DNA from: JADHUC01 sp964617665
Lineage (GTDB): Bacteria; Planctomycetota; Planctomycetia; Pirellulales; Pirellulaceae
Length of the DNA stretch: 51,707 nucleotides
Assembly: GCA_964617665.1 (NCBI GenBank)
Contig: CAZUAH010000027.1
Span: 1-51,707, forward strand
Direction: 5' to 3'
The translations under genes and the position numbers were made by a program. Of the stretch, positions 8,289 to 17,656 are shown piece by piece. The first letter of the stretch is position 1, and each line of letters opens with the position of its first letter. The notes below the pieces were generated by a model that saw only the letters and a program-made list of their open reading frames with translations, ran no database searches and had not been told where the DNA came from.

Positions 8289-8789
8289 CTAATCGCCGCT
8301 TTGTCGTGGTTGAGCAAACTTGATCTTTTCAACCAGCTTGACAATGTTCCCGTCTTCGTCAACGTACCCGGAAACAGCGGTAACCGCTCGGACGACGTTG
8401 TCGTACTTGAGGTTGTAGTCGCAGTCCAATTCGACCTCGGCCGTCTCTTGGACGCTGCCCGGTCCTCGTTCGTCGCCAATGATGCTGATGATGTAATTAT
8501 GCAGGCTCTCGAAACTCGTACCGAAGTTATTGTCGTTCAGCGATATCTGCAACAATTGACCGGAGCCACCAGCATGCAAGCGAACCTTCATGGGCGGCAA
8601 CTTATCTTCATCCGGCAATCCTTCCGACGGTGCCGCGAGCGGCATCTTGATATTGAAATCGCCTTCCTGCGAGACGATCTTGAAGGTCATGATGAAGAAG
8701 ATGAGGAGCTGAAACACGATGTCGATCATCGGTGTCATCGGCACCTCGACCTTTTCTTCCTCATTTCCCCCGACGTTGCGAACTTTCAT
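8289..8789 (-). CDS. ExbD/TolR-family biopolymer transport protein (second copy in transcription order)
   Basis: A 166-residue ExbD-type protein: short cytoplasmic N-terminus, one membrane segment (about 24-38) and a periplasmic domain. The hallmark VPMTPMIDIVFQLLIFF carries the conserved proton-pathway Asp23. With ExbB it uses the proton gradient to move periplasmic or outer-membrane partners. AGAAGG precedes ATG 8789. It is the last gene of a minus-strand series (two TPR proteins, ExbB, ExbD, ExbD); 105 bases separate it from the first ExbD. Two non-identical ExbD paralogues in series suggest a mixed ExbD assembly, as seen in other planctomycete and myxobacterial clusters. Confidence 0.9.
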   Translation of the reverse strand: MKVRNVGGNEEEKVEVPMTPMIDIVFQLLIFFIMTFKIVSQEGDFNIKMPLAAPSEGLPDEDKLPPMKVRLHAGGSGQLLQISLNDNNFGTSFESLHNYIISIIGDERGPGSVQETAEVELDCDYNLKYDNVVRAVTAVSGYVDEDGNIVKLVEKIKFAQPRQSGD

Positions 8790-8894
8790 GACTACCTTCT
8801 TCGAGTCTTGGGTATCAGGTTCTGGTGTCAGGCTTTGGGAGAACGCCGATGGTCAGGAAGTTGACATATGGCGCGGACCCTCCGCCCACGGAAC

Positions 8895-9338
8895 TCAGTT
8901 GTTGCCCACGTCCTCTTTGGCGCGCAAGGCAAATCTCTCGAAATTGTTCGCTTGACACTCTCTGATCAGATCTTGCACTTTCCCAGTACGCGCATCCTTG
9001 TGGCCACGAATGATAATCGTAGCGTCCGCCAACGGTTTGCCACGGGCCGTCAGAACTCTCGCTTCGGCAGCCAACAACGGCGATACGCCGTCGACAGTCA
9101 CCTCTTGGCCGCCAAGAATTACCGTTCCTTCTTTGGTCAGGTGCAACGTAATGGGAAATTCGAGCGGCGCCTCGGGCGGCTTCGCCAATTCGCTATCCGG
9201 CAGTTGGATCCGCTCGTTCTGCTCGCTCTGAGTGAAATTGATCAACACCATGAAGAAGGCAATCAACTGAAACGTCATGTCGATCATTGGCGTCATGTCG
9301 CCTTCTTGGATGCCCGATCCTGGTCTTTTGATCCTCAT
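8895..9338 (-). CDS. ExbD/TolR-family biopolymer transport protein (first copy)
   Basis: A 147-residue ExbD/TolR protein with the signature GDMTPMIDMTFQLIAFF (Asp20 in the membrane segment) and a C-terminal periplasmic domain that contains an IIIRGHKDARTGKVQDLI segment, typical of the ExbD/TolR fold. It sits 30 bases downstream of ExbB and shares its strand, so the proteins are almost certainly made together and form one proton-driven stator unit. Sequence similarity to the next ExbD is low outside the membrane segment, so this is an old duplication rather than a recent copy. Confidence 0.9.
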   Translation of the reverse strand: MRIKRPGSGIQEGDMTPMIDMTFQLIAFFMVLINFTQSEQNERIQLPDSELAKPPEAPLEFPITLHLTKEGTVILGGQEVTVDGVSPLLAAEARVLTARGKPLADATIIIRGHKDARTGKVQDLIRECQANNFERFALRAKEDVGNN

Positions 9339-9368
9339 TTGCTATCGCTCCACAGCGGTAATCCAGAT

Positions 9369-10226
9369 CTACTTCTGCCCGCCAACGTTCTCGAACCGGC
9401 TCATCAGGCTTTCGCTCAGAATGCCGACTTCCAGTACCAAGCGTGCCACGCGGTTCTTCAAGATATTGAACGCCGCGATGGCCGGAATGGCGATCGCCAA
9501 CCCCAACAAGGTAGTGAACAACGCTGTCGAGATACCTGAAGCCAGCTCCGACGCCTTTGGCGTGGACCCTCCGACAGCAATTGTCTGGAACGCTTTGATC
9601 ATACCATGAACCGTTCCGAACAGACCGACCATCGGGCTGATCGTGCCGATCAACGCCATATAACTTAGCCGGTGTTCCAGTTTCATATTCTCCTCTTCGC
9701 CGACCTCCTGCATGGCTTCGATGGACTGCGAATAGCCGGCGGACAGCTTGGCCAGCCCCGCCGATAGCACGTGGCCCAGGAACGATTCATCCGCTTTCGC
9801 CAATTCGTATGCCTCCTGATACTGTTTCGCTTCCAGGTGCGACTCGAAGGTCTCCACCAGAAGCATGGGGCATACATTGTCGCGGCGGGCCGTCAGCAAG
9901 TTCATTACGAACAGAGCTACCAGTGTGAAGGAAAGGCCCAGGAATATCACCATGTAGGCGGGCCCCAACGCGTTGTAGATCCATTTCAGATAGCTCATTT
10001 CGGCTGGGGCTTCATCCTCATCGGATGATTCCGTCGGTTCCGCCGCCGCGGGTGCCGCCGCGCCCCCTGCATCACCCTCGAAGATGTCTTCGGCTCCTTC
10101 ATCCTGAGCGACTGCGGTGGCATTAGGCCCCAGCACACTGAGCGAAAACGCCCCCAAAGCCAGAGTAAAGACCACCAATGAACAAAACACACCTGCCCAG
10201 GGGCCGTTCAGTAGACGTCGCCGCAT
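9369..10226 (-). CDS. ExbB/TolQ/MotA-family proton channel protein
   Basis: A 285-residue ExbB/TolQ protein. The N-terminus is a signal-peptide-like segment (residues 1-37) followed by an acidic/Ala-rich stretch (about 40-73), an extension common in planctomycete ExbB proteins. The first true membrane segment is near 85-107 and the conserved MotA/TolQ region (ISPMVGLFGTVHGMIKAF, then ALFTTLLGLAIAIPAIAAFN) holds the other two. The ATG at 10226 is preferred because GGAGGG lies 4 bases upstream; an in-frame TTG 12 bases earlier would overlap that site. It forms the motor core with the two ExbD proteins. Confidence 0.92.
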   Translation of the reverse strand: MRRRLLNGPWAGVFCSLVVFTLALGAFSLSVLGPNATAVAQDEGAEDIFEGDAGGAAAPAAAEPTESSDEDEAPAEMSYLKWIYNALGPAYMVIFLGLSFTLVALFVMNLLTARRDNVCPMLLVETFESHLEAKQYQEAYELAKADESFLGHVLSAGLAKLSAGYSQSIEAMQEVGEEENMKLEHRLSYMALIGTISPMVGLFGTVHGMIKAFQTIAVGGSTPKASELASGISTALFTTLLGLAIAIPAIAAFNILKNRVARLVLEVGILSESLMSRFENVGGQK

Positions 10227-10329
10227 TGTTCCCTCCAAGAATCTCTGATTCTGCCTAAACGAGCTTCAAATTCGTCGTGCACCCATGTTCTATATCTTAA
10301 TCCCATCCAAGGGGACGGGTAAAGCACCA

Positions 10330-11370
10330 CTATTCCATTGACGCCCAGCGAGTGCCCGCGTATTGCTTTTCCAACAGGCCTCGCGTGCGGTTAGCACGGT
10401 CAGATCTGTTTACTTGCCCCCACAAGTCGCTCAGGTAGTACAAGGCCTCGGCATGCGTTTCCGGGTCCCTGTAGAACAGCACATCTGTGTGGAGAAATGC
10501 GAGTATCGCCTCTTTAGTCTTGTCGCTCTTTATGTAGCATACCCCCAAAGCGTTATATGCCCGGCCGAAAAGCGTTGCGTCGCTGGGATCGTTCTTGGCG
10601 ATCAGATCTTCTACGATCGCGATACCTTCCTCGTGCTTGCCGGTGGCCGCGAGACATACGGCCTTACCCACGGTGGCGTGCATTTTTTGCTCCAGAGCTT
10701 CCGGCGTTGTCACAGTGGACGAAAGCACTTGCTCGAATCCCGGCTGCGCCTCGGCGTATTTCCCCTCCGCCGACATGGCGCGGGCCTGCAGCACGGTGGC
10801 CCGCATCTTATACTCTGGCCAACTGGCGTCCGCCAACAATCCATAGAACGTGGCCGCTCCGCCGTAGTCGCCCTTTGCGAAGCTCAGATCGCCCAGAAGT
10901 TCGACGCCTTCGTAGTAGTGGAATGTTGAGGTAGCATTGACTTTCATAAACTGCTTCATGAGGTTGATTGCCTCGTCCTTGTCACGACCTTCCGTCAAGG
11001 CGAGTTGCGCCTTGGAGTAGGCTTCATAATAACCAACCTCCTGTTTGATGACCGCGTTGCTGATCTCAGCCACGTTGACCTTGCTCAATTCCTCGAGGGC
11101 ATTGTCATACTGCCCGGCCAAAGCACGGTCTCGCGCGGTGGACAACTCGGGTGGCTCCGCATCAAACCGGACTTTGAGGATATCCTTGACCTCGATAGTC
11201 CGAGAACTGCCGGTTATCTGAATTGTCACATTATCACGAGACACGGCGCTGATCAGGCCTCGCGTGGGCGTGCCGGACTTCTTCAGAAATACCGCATCGT
11301 CCTGCGCCACGCAGACGGCCGCACAGGTAACGCTTATCGTCAGCAAGAGAGCGGTCAGGGGCTTGTTCAT
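10330..11370 (-). CDS. Exported tetratricopeptide-repeat protein
   Basis: A 346-residue protein with a signal peptide (about 1-23, MNKPLTALLLTISVTCAAVC), then a small beta segment (LISAVSRDNVTIQI...IEVKDILKVRF, about 38-70) and a run of TPR-like helical pairs to the end. The beta segment resembles the short domain found before TPRs in many planctomycete ExbB-linked proteins. AGGAG lies about 9 bases before ATG 11370. It is encoded between the 1052-residue TPR protein and ExbB, so it is likely the periplasmic partner moved or signalled to by the ExbB/ExbD motor. No enzymatic motif is seen. Confidence 0.82.
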   Translation of the reverse strand: MNKPLTALLLTISVTCAAVCVAQDDAVFLKKSGTPTRGLISAVSRDNVTIQITGSSRTIEVKDILKVRFDAEPPELSTARDRALAGQYDNALEELSKVNVAEISNAVIKQEVGYYEAYSKAQLALTEGRDKDEAINLMKQFMKVNATSTFHYYEGVELLGDLSFAKGDYGGAATFYGLLADASWPEYKMRATVLQARAMSAEGKYAEAQPGFEQVLSSTVTTPEALEQKMHATVGKAVCLAATGKHEEGIAIVEDLIAKNDPSDATLFGRAYNALGVCYIKSDKTKEAILAFLHTDVLFYRDPETHAEALYYLSDLWGQVNRSDRANRTRGLLEKQYAGTRWASME

Positions 11371-11456
11371 GAAAATGCACTCCTAAGTTCTTCAGAGTTC
11401 GTGCCTTGTATAGCGGTCTGTGTGTCTACGAGTCGTACTACCATTCATTGGCTTCG

Positions 11457-14400
11457 CTATTCCGTAACAACCTTTTTCGGCTTCTGGGCCGCGTCCTTCG
11501 GGGCCGGGTCCTCCGGAAGGCCGTTGGCCCGCTCGCCAAGCGCACGCTGGATGTCCTTCATCAATGCGTCGTAACGAGGCCTCCAAGCGATCCACTCGGG
11601 CCCTTTTCCGTACAACTGCTGAGTCTGAAGAATGGCCTTCTTCGCCTTCTCCTGCAGCTTTGTCTTTTCGTCGCCTTTGGCCGTCTTGCCCATATTCAGG
11701 TAGCACGTCGCCAGGTTGTACCGCGCTTCGTGGAACACATTGCGGAACTGCTTGTATCTTGCCGTGATCTGGAACATGCGTCCCCAGCCCCAGATGATGT
11801 TCTTGCCTTCCGGATCCGGTTCCGCACCGCTGATCGCTTTCTTGTAGAGGGCCTCCTTTTTGGGAAAAGCGGCCCAATCTTGGTACAGCTTCGCCGCTTC
11901 CACCTGAACATCGAGCGTCATGTTCTTTTCCGTGAGGATCTCCTTATAGAGATCTCGTGCCGCAGTGAAGGAGTTCAGCTTTCGTTTCGTTCTGGCCAGT
12001 TGAAGTTTGATCTGAGTGGGTATATCGGGATTTCCGAATTCCTTGATATTCTCCAAGATCGCCTCATACGTGCGGGCCGCCTCTTCGTAATACCGCTTTG
12101 CCTCGGCCGACATCGGCACGCCGGTGTCAAATCCCTTTCCAAGACTCGAGAAAGTCGCGGCTACCCAACTCAACACACTCAGTTCTTTCGAGTCCGCGCG
12201 CAAACGCAACAGAAACTCCTCGAACCCCTTGGAGAGCGGCTTCTTCGCTTCGGGGGAAGCCAGCTTGATCTGCTCCTCCAAATCACGAGCCAAGCTGACG
12301 TACATGTCGATCAGCTTGTCTTGCGGAATTGCGGCTTTCATGGCATCCATGACTTCGGTAGCCTTGGCGATAACCGCGTCACCGTCCGCGGCGCCGGCCA
12401 GCGACGAGATGTACGCTCGCAGAGACGTTTTGTAAACCTCTGCATTGAACCCTTCACGCTTTGTTGCTTCGTGATCGGCCTTGACCAGCGCCAGTGGCCC
12501 GATCTGTTTGTCCTCAAGGAGCGTAACTGCTTTGTCGACCTGTTCGGTGTCGTCGTAGATCTGGGCTAGTGACAGTGTGGCGGTGACTGAGGATTCGGTA
12601 ATTCCACCCGCCGCCTGCATGCGCTGGACACCGGCGGCCAGGATCGTCTGTGCCCGCCCTTTCAACTCGTCAAGCGTTTTCTTTTTCGCATCAACATCCA
12701 CGCCTTCCGGAGTCGGTTCATCGCCTCTTTCCCACTTGCGCAGCTCCTGCATTCCTTTCAAGTAGGCGCTCCACATCGCTTGACCCGTCTTGATTTCCGC
12801 GTCACCCCGTTTGGGCGAGTCCTCGGGAATATCGTTCAGGTACTTCTCGGCCATGTCCAGATCGCCAGCCTGAATCATGAATGGAATTAACGTGTTGAGC
12901 GCTTCGACGGCCTCGGGCTGGTCCGACCATTGTTGGGTGATGTAGTTAGCAATGCCGACAATGCGGTCCTTCTCGAACTCCTTGTCTTCGTCTTCGCTTT
13001 CCGTGTAAAGCTTCAGGTAGGCGGCCATTGCGATCTTGGCGCTTTGGCGAGCACCTGCACTGTCCGGGTAGCGACGAGCGACAAATTCGCCCACCAAACC
13101 GGCCTCGTAGTAATCTTCCGTGCTGTAGCTAAGGAAGCAGAGGAAGTAGCGCACAATGTTCACATCCCGCACGTCCGTTTCGTCATCGACAAGCCGCAGA
13201 GCCAGGCGGTAGTAACGTTTCGCATCGGGAACCGCTGTTTTGACTATCTCTTGAGCGGCGTCCAACTGCTCCTGCAACTGGGTCTTGACCGCTTCGTCCG
13301 TCTCTTTCGCGATCCTCCCCGGTACTGTCTTTAGGACAAGGTTGGCGGTCTGCATGGAGTCCAGAGACTCACGACCGGCTTGCATCGCATCGGCGAAGGT
13401 CTTCGGAGCAAGGTCTTCGGTCGCTGATGGACGCTCGATACCAAGTTTCTCGCGAATGAAGTCCTCTGACGCCCTTTTCAAGTCCCCCGGTGCCCTGGAA
13501 ACGAACTGGGCATTCTTGCGAGCGTCGCCCAGCAGATTTTTCGCCTGCGCGTCTCTGGGGTCTTTCTTCTTGAGTTGCTGCGCTAGTTCGTATTGAAACC
13601 TGGCTAATTCCAGACGCAGTTTCAGCCAGCTTTCTGTCTTTTCCTCATTCGGCCGCGCGCCGTCGATCCACTTGTCCATCTTTTCGACTCCGGCGGCGTA
13701 AAGCGGCGGCTTGCTGTTTTCCCAGCACTCGACCGCCGATAAGAAGGTCTTTGTCTTCAATGGACGAAATGCGTCTTCGTCGGGCTGCTCCAGGACTTCT
13801 TCAAAGTAGCTCAGAGCGTCCTTATGCTTACCCATTTTCAGGTTGCAGCGTCCCTGGTACATGCGTGCATATTGCCCGGCCAGGCGCTTTCGGTGATCCT
13901 TGTTTATCTTGTCGTACATGCCGGCTGCTTCTGTCAGCAGTTGTGTGTACTCGGCGGAGCCTTTCTGAACTGAGTCCGCTCTTTCCTCCTTGATAGCGGC
14001 GGCAAGCAATTGCGCCTGCAGATAGTCCGCGCGATACTGATCGCGCAGCTTTATCTTCTCCTTTTCCGTATCAGGGATTACATTCCCCAACTTCTTCAGC
14101 TTTTCAGCCAGTTCAGCCTTCGCCCTCTCGAACACATTGAAGGCATCGTCGTACAGCTTTCCCGCTTCTGAGAGCAACGTCGCTTTGTCCGCGCCCGGCT
14201 TCTTCGATAATTCGACCTTGATGCGAGCACGCTCGACCAACAGATTGCCAAGCTGGTTGTTGGCTGCCGATGCCAATTCGTGGTCCGAGTGCATACCGAT
14301 GAATCGGCGCAAGGCCTCGCGTGCTTCGTCGAGCTGTTTTTCGCGGATAGCCATGTCCCGCTGGACTCTCGACGCTTCGACCAGCGTAGACCCAAGCTCG

Positions 14401-14615
14401 TACAGCAAGATTTCTTTCATCTCGACCGGTGCCAAGCGGCTGGTCTTCATGCTGTTCAGGTACTCGATCGCCATATCGTGATAGCCACGTTCGCGCAGAG
14501 CCTTCAGAAACTCTTGCGCGGGTTCCCTGGCTTGGACGTACGATTGGCTGAGGCCAGCGAGCCAGACGACTACGCATCCCAGCAAACAGAGCCTCGCAGA
14601 GAGGTGCTTTGCCAT
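11457..14615 (-). CDS. Large exported TPR-repeat protein
   Basis: A 1052-residue protein with a signal peptide (MAKHLSARLCLLGCVVVWLA..., cleaved after about residue 29) and alpha-helical repeats throughout, many recognisable as TPRs (for example the segment around YARMYQGRCNLKMGKHKDAL). It is Lys/Glu-rich with a Lys/Pro-rich tail (AAQKPKKVVTE). AAGGAAA precedes ATG 14615. The first gene of the TPR-TPR-ExbB-ExbD-ExbD series, it is probably a periplasmic scaffold working with the ExbB/ExbD motor. Such long TPR proteins are common beside these motors in Planctomycetes, but their cargo is not known. No truncation is seen. Confidence 0.85.
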   Translation of the reverse strand: MAKHLSARLCLLGCVVVWLAGLSQSYVQAREPAQEFLKALRERGYHDMAIEYLNSMKTSRLAPVEMKEILLYELGSTLVEASRVQRDMAIREKQLDEAREALRRFIGMHSDHELASAANNQLGNLLVERARIKVELSKKPGADKATLLSEAGKLYDDAFNVFERAKAELAEKLKKLGNVIPDTEKEKIKLRDQYRADYLQAQLLAAAIKEERADSVQKGSAEYTQLLTEAAGMYDKINKDHRKRLAGQYARMYQGRCNLKMGKHKDALSYFEEVLEQPDEDAFRPLKTKTFLSAVECWENSKPPLYAAGVEKMDKWIDGARPNEEKTESWLKLRLELARFQYELAQQLKKKDPRDAQAKNLLGDARKNAQFVSRAPGDLKRASEDFIREKLGIERPSATEDLAPKTFADAMQAGRESLDSMQTANLVLKTVPGRIAKETDEAVKTQLQEQLDAAQEIVKTAVPDAKRYYRLALRLVDDETDVRDVNIVRYFLCFLSYSTEDYYEAGLVGEFVARRYPDSAGARQSAKIAMAAYLKLYTESEDEDKEFEKDRIVGIANYITQQWSDQPEAVEALNTLIPFMIQAGDLDMAEKYLNDIPEDSPKRGDAEIKTGQAMWSAYLKGMQELRKWERGDEPTPEGVDVDAKKKTLDELKGRAQTILAAGVQRMQAAGGITESSVTATLSLAQIYDDTEQVDKAVTLLEDKQIGPLALVKADHEATKREGFNAEVYKTSLRAYISSLAGAADGDAVIAKATEVMDAMKAAIPQDKLIDMYVSLARDLEEQIKLASPEAKKPLSKGFEEFLLRLRADSKELSVLSWVAATFSSLGKGFDTGVPMSAEAKRYYEEAARTYEAILENIKEFGNPDIPTQIKLQLARTKRKLNSFTAARDLYKEILTEKNMTLDVQVEAAKLYQDWAAFPKKEALYKKAISGAEPDPEGKNIIWGWGRMFQITARYKQFRNVFHEARYNLATCYLNMGKTAKGDEKTKLQEKAKKAILQTQQLYGKGPEWIAWRPRYDALMKDIQRALGERANGLPEDPAPKDAAQKPKKVVTE

Positions 14616-14871
14616 GGTCTATTTCCTTGATTCACATCCCTTCGTGCAGTGCATCGGGGCCGAAGAGTTTCGGTGCAGCCGAGCACGCAAGACCGTAACA
14701 TGTCTTGACTTACAGATTATCCTGTCGAGCGACTTGCCGCAAGTCACCGAGAATCGCGGTTCGCTATAAATGGCACTCGGAGCCAGCCCTGCGTGCCAAG
14801 TGTTCCAGTCATGCCACCATTACGCTGTGTCGAATGGAACGCGACTGATCAATTGATCTTTCAATGTGCCA

Positions 14872-17079
14872 TCAATCCCTAGATTCTCGCCAACGCCCCC
14901 TGAATATTCCACGCGTGCCCGCTCGGGCAAGAGTGGTGCGACGTTCGGCGGAAATGTGGCTGGCCCGTTCGACCAGCGCGACGAATCGCCGAAAATCTGC
15001 ACGCTCAGCCAAACGAGGGTTGACGTGTCGCGTCGTCATTAGGACCCTCTCCAGATTTCGTGGTTTGGGTCGATAGTGATAGGTGTTCTGCGAAGGCACT
15101 GCAAAATTGAAGGATTGGCGGAGTATCTCCCCTGTTTCTGCAGCAATCGCCGCTGCTTGCAGGCAGATGGGTGCTCCTTCGATAGATGTAGCGAACTGAA
15201 TGCGACTGATCCGCCGCTCCGGAAGATTCTCCACCTGTCCGTTGTCTGGATCGGTCCACTGCAGTTTGACAACGCCCACGTCATCTACATCATTCGGGTA
15301 GAGCCAAACTTCAAACAGGACCGTCGCTTCCTGTCCAACTCGCAAATCCGATTCGATTGCCGCGGGAAGCAGGCCCCCAACCTCGGTCGCCTCGTGGCCG
15401 ATTATCCGGTACGCGGCAACCGCCTTTGGGTTGAATTGCACATGCAACTCTGCTTCGCTTGCGACGAGCGACGAATCGCCCGTGAGCGTTTCTACCAACG
15501 ACCATTGGACCTGCTCCGCCGAAGTGACAGAGCGCACGAGGCCTTCGGTTACGCCGGTGAGATTTGCAAGAGTGTCGTTGACTTCCGAACCGCCATTCAG
15601 ATCGAACGCGTCGAACCGAAAGCTGGGACTAGCCGTTTCGCGAAGCATCTCCTCAATCGTCCGCGATTCGTTGTTTCTCAAAGCAGAGGCACTATCGGTC
15701 ATCAGTACCAGCCGCTGTGCGACCTGCGAATCGGCTGAGATCCCGATCACGTCGCAAAGAGCCAGTTGAAGTGCGCCTGCAAGGTTCGCACCTCCATGGG
15801 CGCGAAGGCGATCCACGACGTCGACGATCTGGGCGGCGTCTTCGCGTTCGGCCTGATCGACCGCGTGGAAGACTTCGTCGTTGAAAACGATCAAGGAGAA
15901 CCGATCGTCGGGCCCCAAATGCCGGACGAAGCCCTCCAACCCGCGACGCGCGGAATCCAGTTTCCCTTCCCAGTTCATGCTGTTCGAGGTGTCCAGGACG
16001 ACGGTCAGGTTGGTTGCAGGCAACGTGCGTCGACCCGGCACGCCAGCCTTCACACCGATCTGCAACAAGCCCGCTGCGTTGGGATTGAAAGCAGAAGGTC
16101 CGGCCGCTGTGCGCATGGCCAGCCGACCCGGTTCGGCTGGAGCGTATTGGTAATCCATTGCGGCAAGGAAATGCTCGACATGCACCTGTTCGGGATCCGG
16201 TAGGCGGCCCTCAGCGACCAGCCGGCGAGTGAGATCCAGGCTGGAGGTATCTGCCCGCAGCGGTGCGGTAACCGCGCTGGCTGAATCGTCGCTTGCCAAC
16301 AGAACGGGCGGATGGACGCCACGGCCAAACAAAAACTCGCGATCGAAGTTGCGATCCAGTGGCGCCTCAAGGCCATGCGAGATTGGTGCCAACGGTGTCT
16401 CCAAATCGGGCAGCACTTCCGACTCGGTGTTCGAATAGCCCAGGACGCCCCAACGCAAAAGCATCCAGTTGTCCCACGGCCTCCAGATTGTGCCGATCTC
16501 TTCAAACAATTCGCCCGCCGGGCCAAGTGTTGGTTCCCCGATCGTTTGAATCACGGCGAACTCAGGTTCTTGAGATGCCAGCTCGTCGGTCGTGTCGGGC
16601 TGATCCGAAAAGACCGGAGCCGCAACAATCGTGACGCTATCGTCGACCGGGCTGCTGATGTTCAACGGCCCCTCGTCGATGAAGACCACCGAAACCGGCT
16701 CTGGCTGAGTGGGCCGGAATATTGAAAGAACTCCGCCTACGGCGCTGAAGTACCCCGCTCCAACTGCAATCAGCATCGAAGCAGCCAAAGCCAACCTGCC
16801 AATGCGCGAGCGGCGCCGGAGCAGTGGAATGGTTCGTCCACGAGCAACTACCTGCGGCGGAAGTGGCACGTCGCAGAGCTGGCGATCGGTTTCGTCGTCA
16901 GCAACGACTCGCTGTATCCGCTGTACGAATCCCAGCGGCGTCGGCACGTCTTGGAGCCGGCAGTCCAATTCCTCGTCGGTCAACGCGGCAATTCCGCGCA
17001 GCCGTTCGGCCAAGTCGCCCGGAATAGGGACGGCCTGTAATCGAGTGTCGAGTTTCTCGTCGGAATGGCGGTCGGACAT
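14872..17079 (-). CDS. Membrane-anchored von Willebrand factor A (YfbK-like) protein, probable anti-sigma factor
   Basis: A 735-residue protein. The N-terminus (10-84) holds three copies of a motif of about 11 residues (LDTRLQAVPIP, LDCRLQDVPTP, TDRQLCDVPLP), then one membrane segment (about 95-117). Outside the membrane there is a YfbK-type N-terminal region, and a vWA domain with an intact MIDAS motif VVLDTSNSMNWEGK (Asp363, Ser365, Ser367). A DUF3520-like C-terminal region follows. The ECF sigma gene ends 76 bases upstream on the same strand. By analogy with sigma/anti-sigma pairs, the N-terminal repeats could hold the sigma factor while the vWA part senses an extracytoplasmic ligand; this is inference. 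ATG 17079 is the only sensible start. Confidence 0.82.
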   Translation of the reverse strand: MSDRHSDEKLDTRLQAVPIPGDLAERLRGIAALTDEELDCRLQDVPTPLGFVQRIQRVVADDETDRQLCDVPLPPQVVARGRTIPLLRRRSRIGRLALAASMLIAVGAGYFSAVGGVLSIFRPTQPEPVSVVFIDEGPLNISSPVDDSVTIVAAPVFSDQPDTTDELASQEPEFAVIQTIGEPTLGPAGELFEEIGTIWRPWDNWMLLRWGVLGYSNTESEVLPDLETPLAPISHGLEAPLDRNFDREFLFGRGVHPPVLLASDDSASAVTAPLRADTSSLDLTRRLVAEGRLPDPEQVHVEHFLAAMDYQYAPAEPGRLAMRTAAGPSAFNPNAAGLLQIGVKAGVPGRRTLPATNLTVVLDTSNSMNWEGKLDSARRGLEGFVRHLGPDDRFSLIVFNDEVFHAVDQAEREDAAQIVDVVDRLRAHGGANLAGALQLALCDVIGISADSQVAQRLVLMTDSASALRNNESRTIEEMLRETASPSFRFDAFDLNGGSEVNDTLANLTGVTEGLVRSVTSAEQVQWSLVETLTGDSSLVASEAELHVQFNPKAVAAYRIIGHEATEVGGLLPAAIESDLRVGQEATVLFEVWLYPNDVDDVGVVKLQWTDPDNGQVENLPERRISRIQFATSIEGAPICLQAAAIAAETGEILRQSFNFAVPSQNTYHYRPKPRNLERVLMTTRHVNPRLAERADFRRFVALVERASHISAERRTTLARAGTRGIFRGRWRESRD
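16828..17052 (-). repeat. Three tandem protein-level repeats (LDxRLxxVPxP) within the vWA gene
   Basis: Residues 10-30, 38-58 and 64-84 of the vWA protein each start with a (L/T)Dxx(L)xx VPxP core followed by a short helix-like stretch with Arg residues (AERLRGI, VQRIQRV, VARGRTI). The spacing is 28 and 26 residues. They lie on the predicted cytoplasmic side of the single membrane segment. Confidence 0.7.
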
Positions 17080-17155
17080 CGTTAAATCGGTAGTGACATT
17101 GGAGCCTCTGAACGTCGGTCCGTCGAAGTACCGAGGTTCCTCTGAATCATCGCGG

Positions 17156-17656
17156 CTACGTCCTCACATACGTCCCCAAATAGTCTCGTAATCGAGTACG
17201 TGCCCGGCTGACGCGGGATAACACCGTCCCCAAAGGGATTTCCATCAGATCAGCGGCTTCTTGGTGGGTCAAACCGCCAACCACCACTAACAGCAGTGTC
17301 TCCCGCAAGTCCTCCTGCAGACGATCCAGCGCGGCTTGCACCTCGTCAGTGAACTCGTCGAAGAACGGATCGTCGCCTGCGACGCTAATTTCTGGCGAGG
17401 CGTCGCCGGACAACGGCCTGGGTGGGGGCCGTCTGCGCCAACGGTCGATTACGCGTCGTCGCAAAATCGACACAAGCCAAGCGCGGACTCCCCGGCTCGG
17501 ATCGAACCGGTTTCGACTTTTCCAGACAGAGCGGAAGGTCTCCTGGACTATGTCCTCCGCTTCATGCTGGTCGCCGATCATCCGGTACGCCATCCGGTAC
17601 AGGGCGGGACCGTGGTCCTCGACCAAAAGGTTGAAGTCCGCCTGTGTTAGCGCCAA
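17156..17656 (-). CDS. ECF-type RNA polymerase sigma factor
   Basis: A 166-residue ECF sigma factor. Region 2 holds AEDIVQETFRSVWKSRNRF (core binding and -10 recognition). Region 4 holds LRETLLLVVVGGLTHQEAA and the helix-turn-helix IPLGTVLSRVSRARTRLR. The start is probably the TTG at 17656, with AAGGGTGG about 6 bases upstream; no ATG lies between it and the conserved start of region 2 except an internal Met22. It is followed by the vWA membrane protein gene, a likely anti-sigma partner. No regulatory site could be identified with confidence in its upstream region. Confidence 0.92.
   Translation of the reverse strand: MALTQADFNLLVEDHGPALYRMAYRMIGDQHEAEDIVQETFRSVWKSRNRFDPSRGVRAWLVSILRRRVIDRWRRRPPPRPLSGDASPEISVAGDDPFFDEFTDEVQAALDRLQEDLRETLLLVVVGGLTHQEAADLMEIPLGTVLSRVSRARTRLRDYLGTYVRT

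Noticed and set aside
16050..16526. Several frames of 100 or more codons on both strands inside the vWA gene and other long genes
   Set aside because: They are out-of-frame shadows in GC-rich coding sequence, with Arg/Ser/Pro-rich composition and no ribosome sites.
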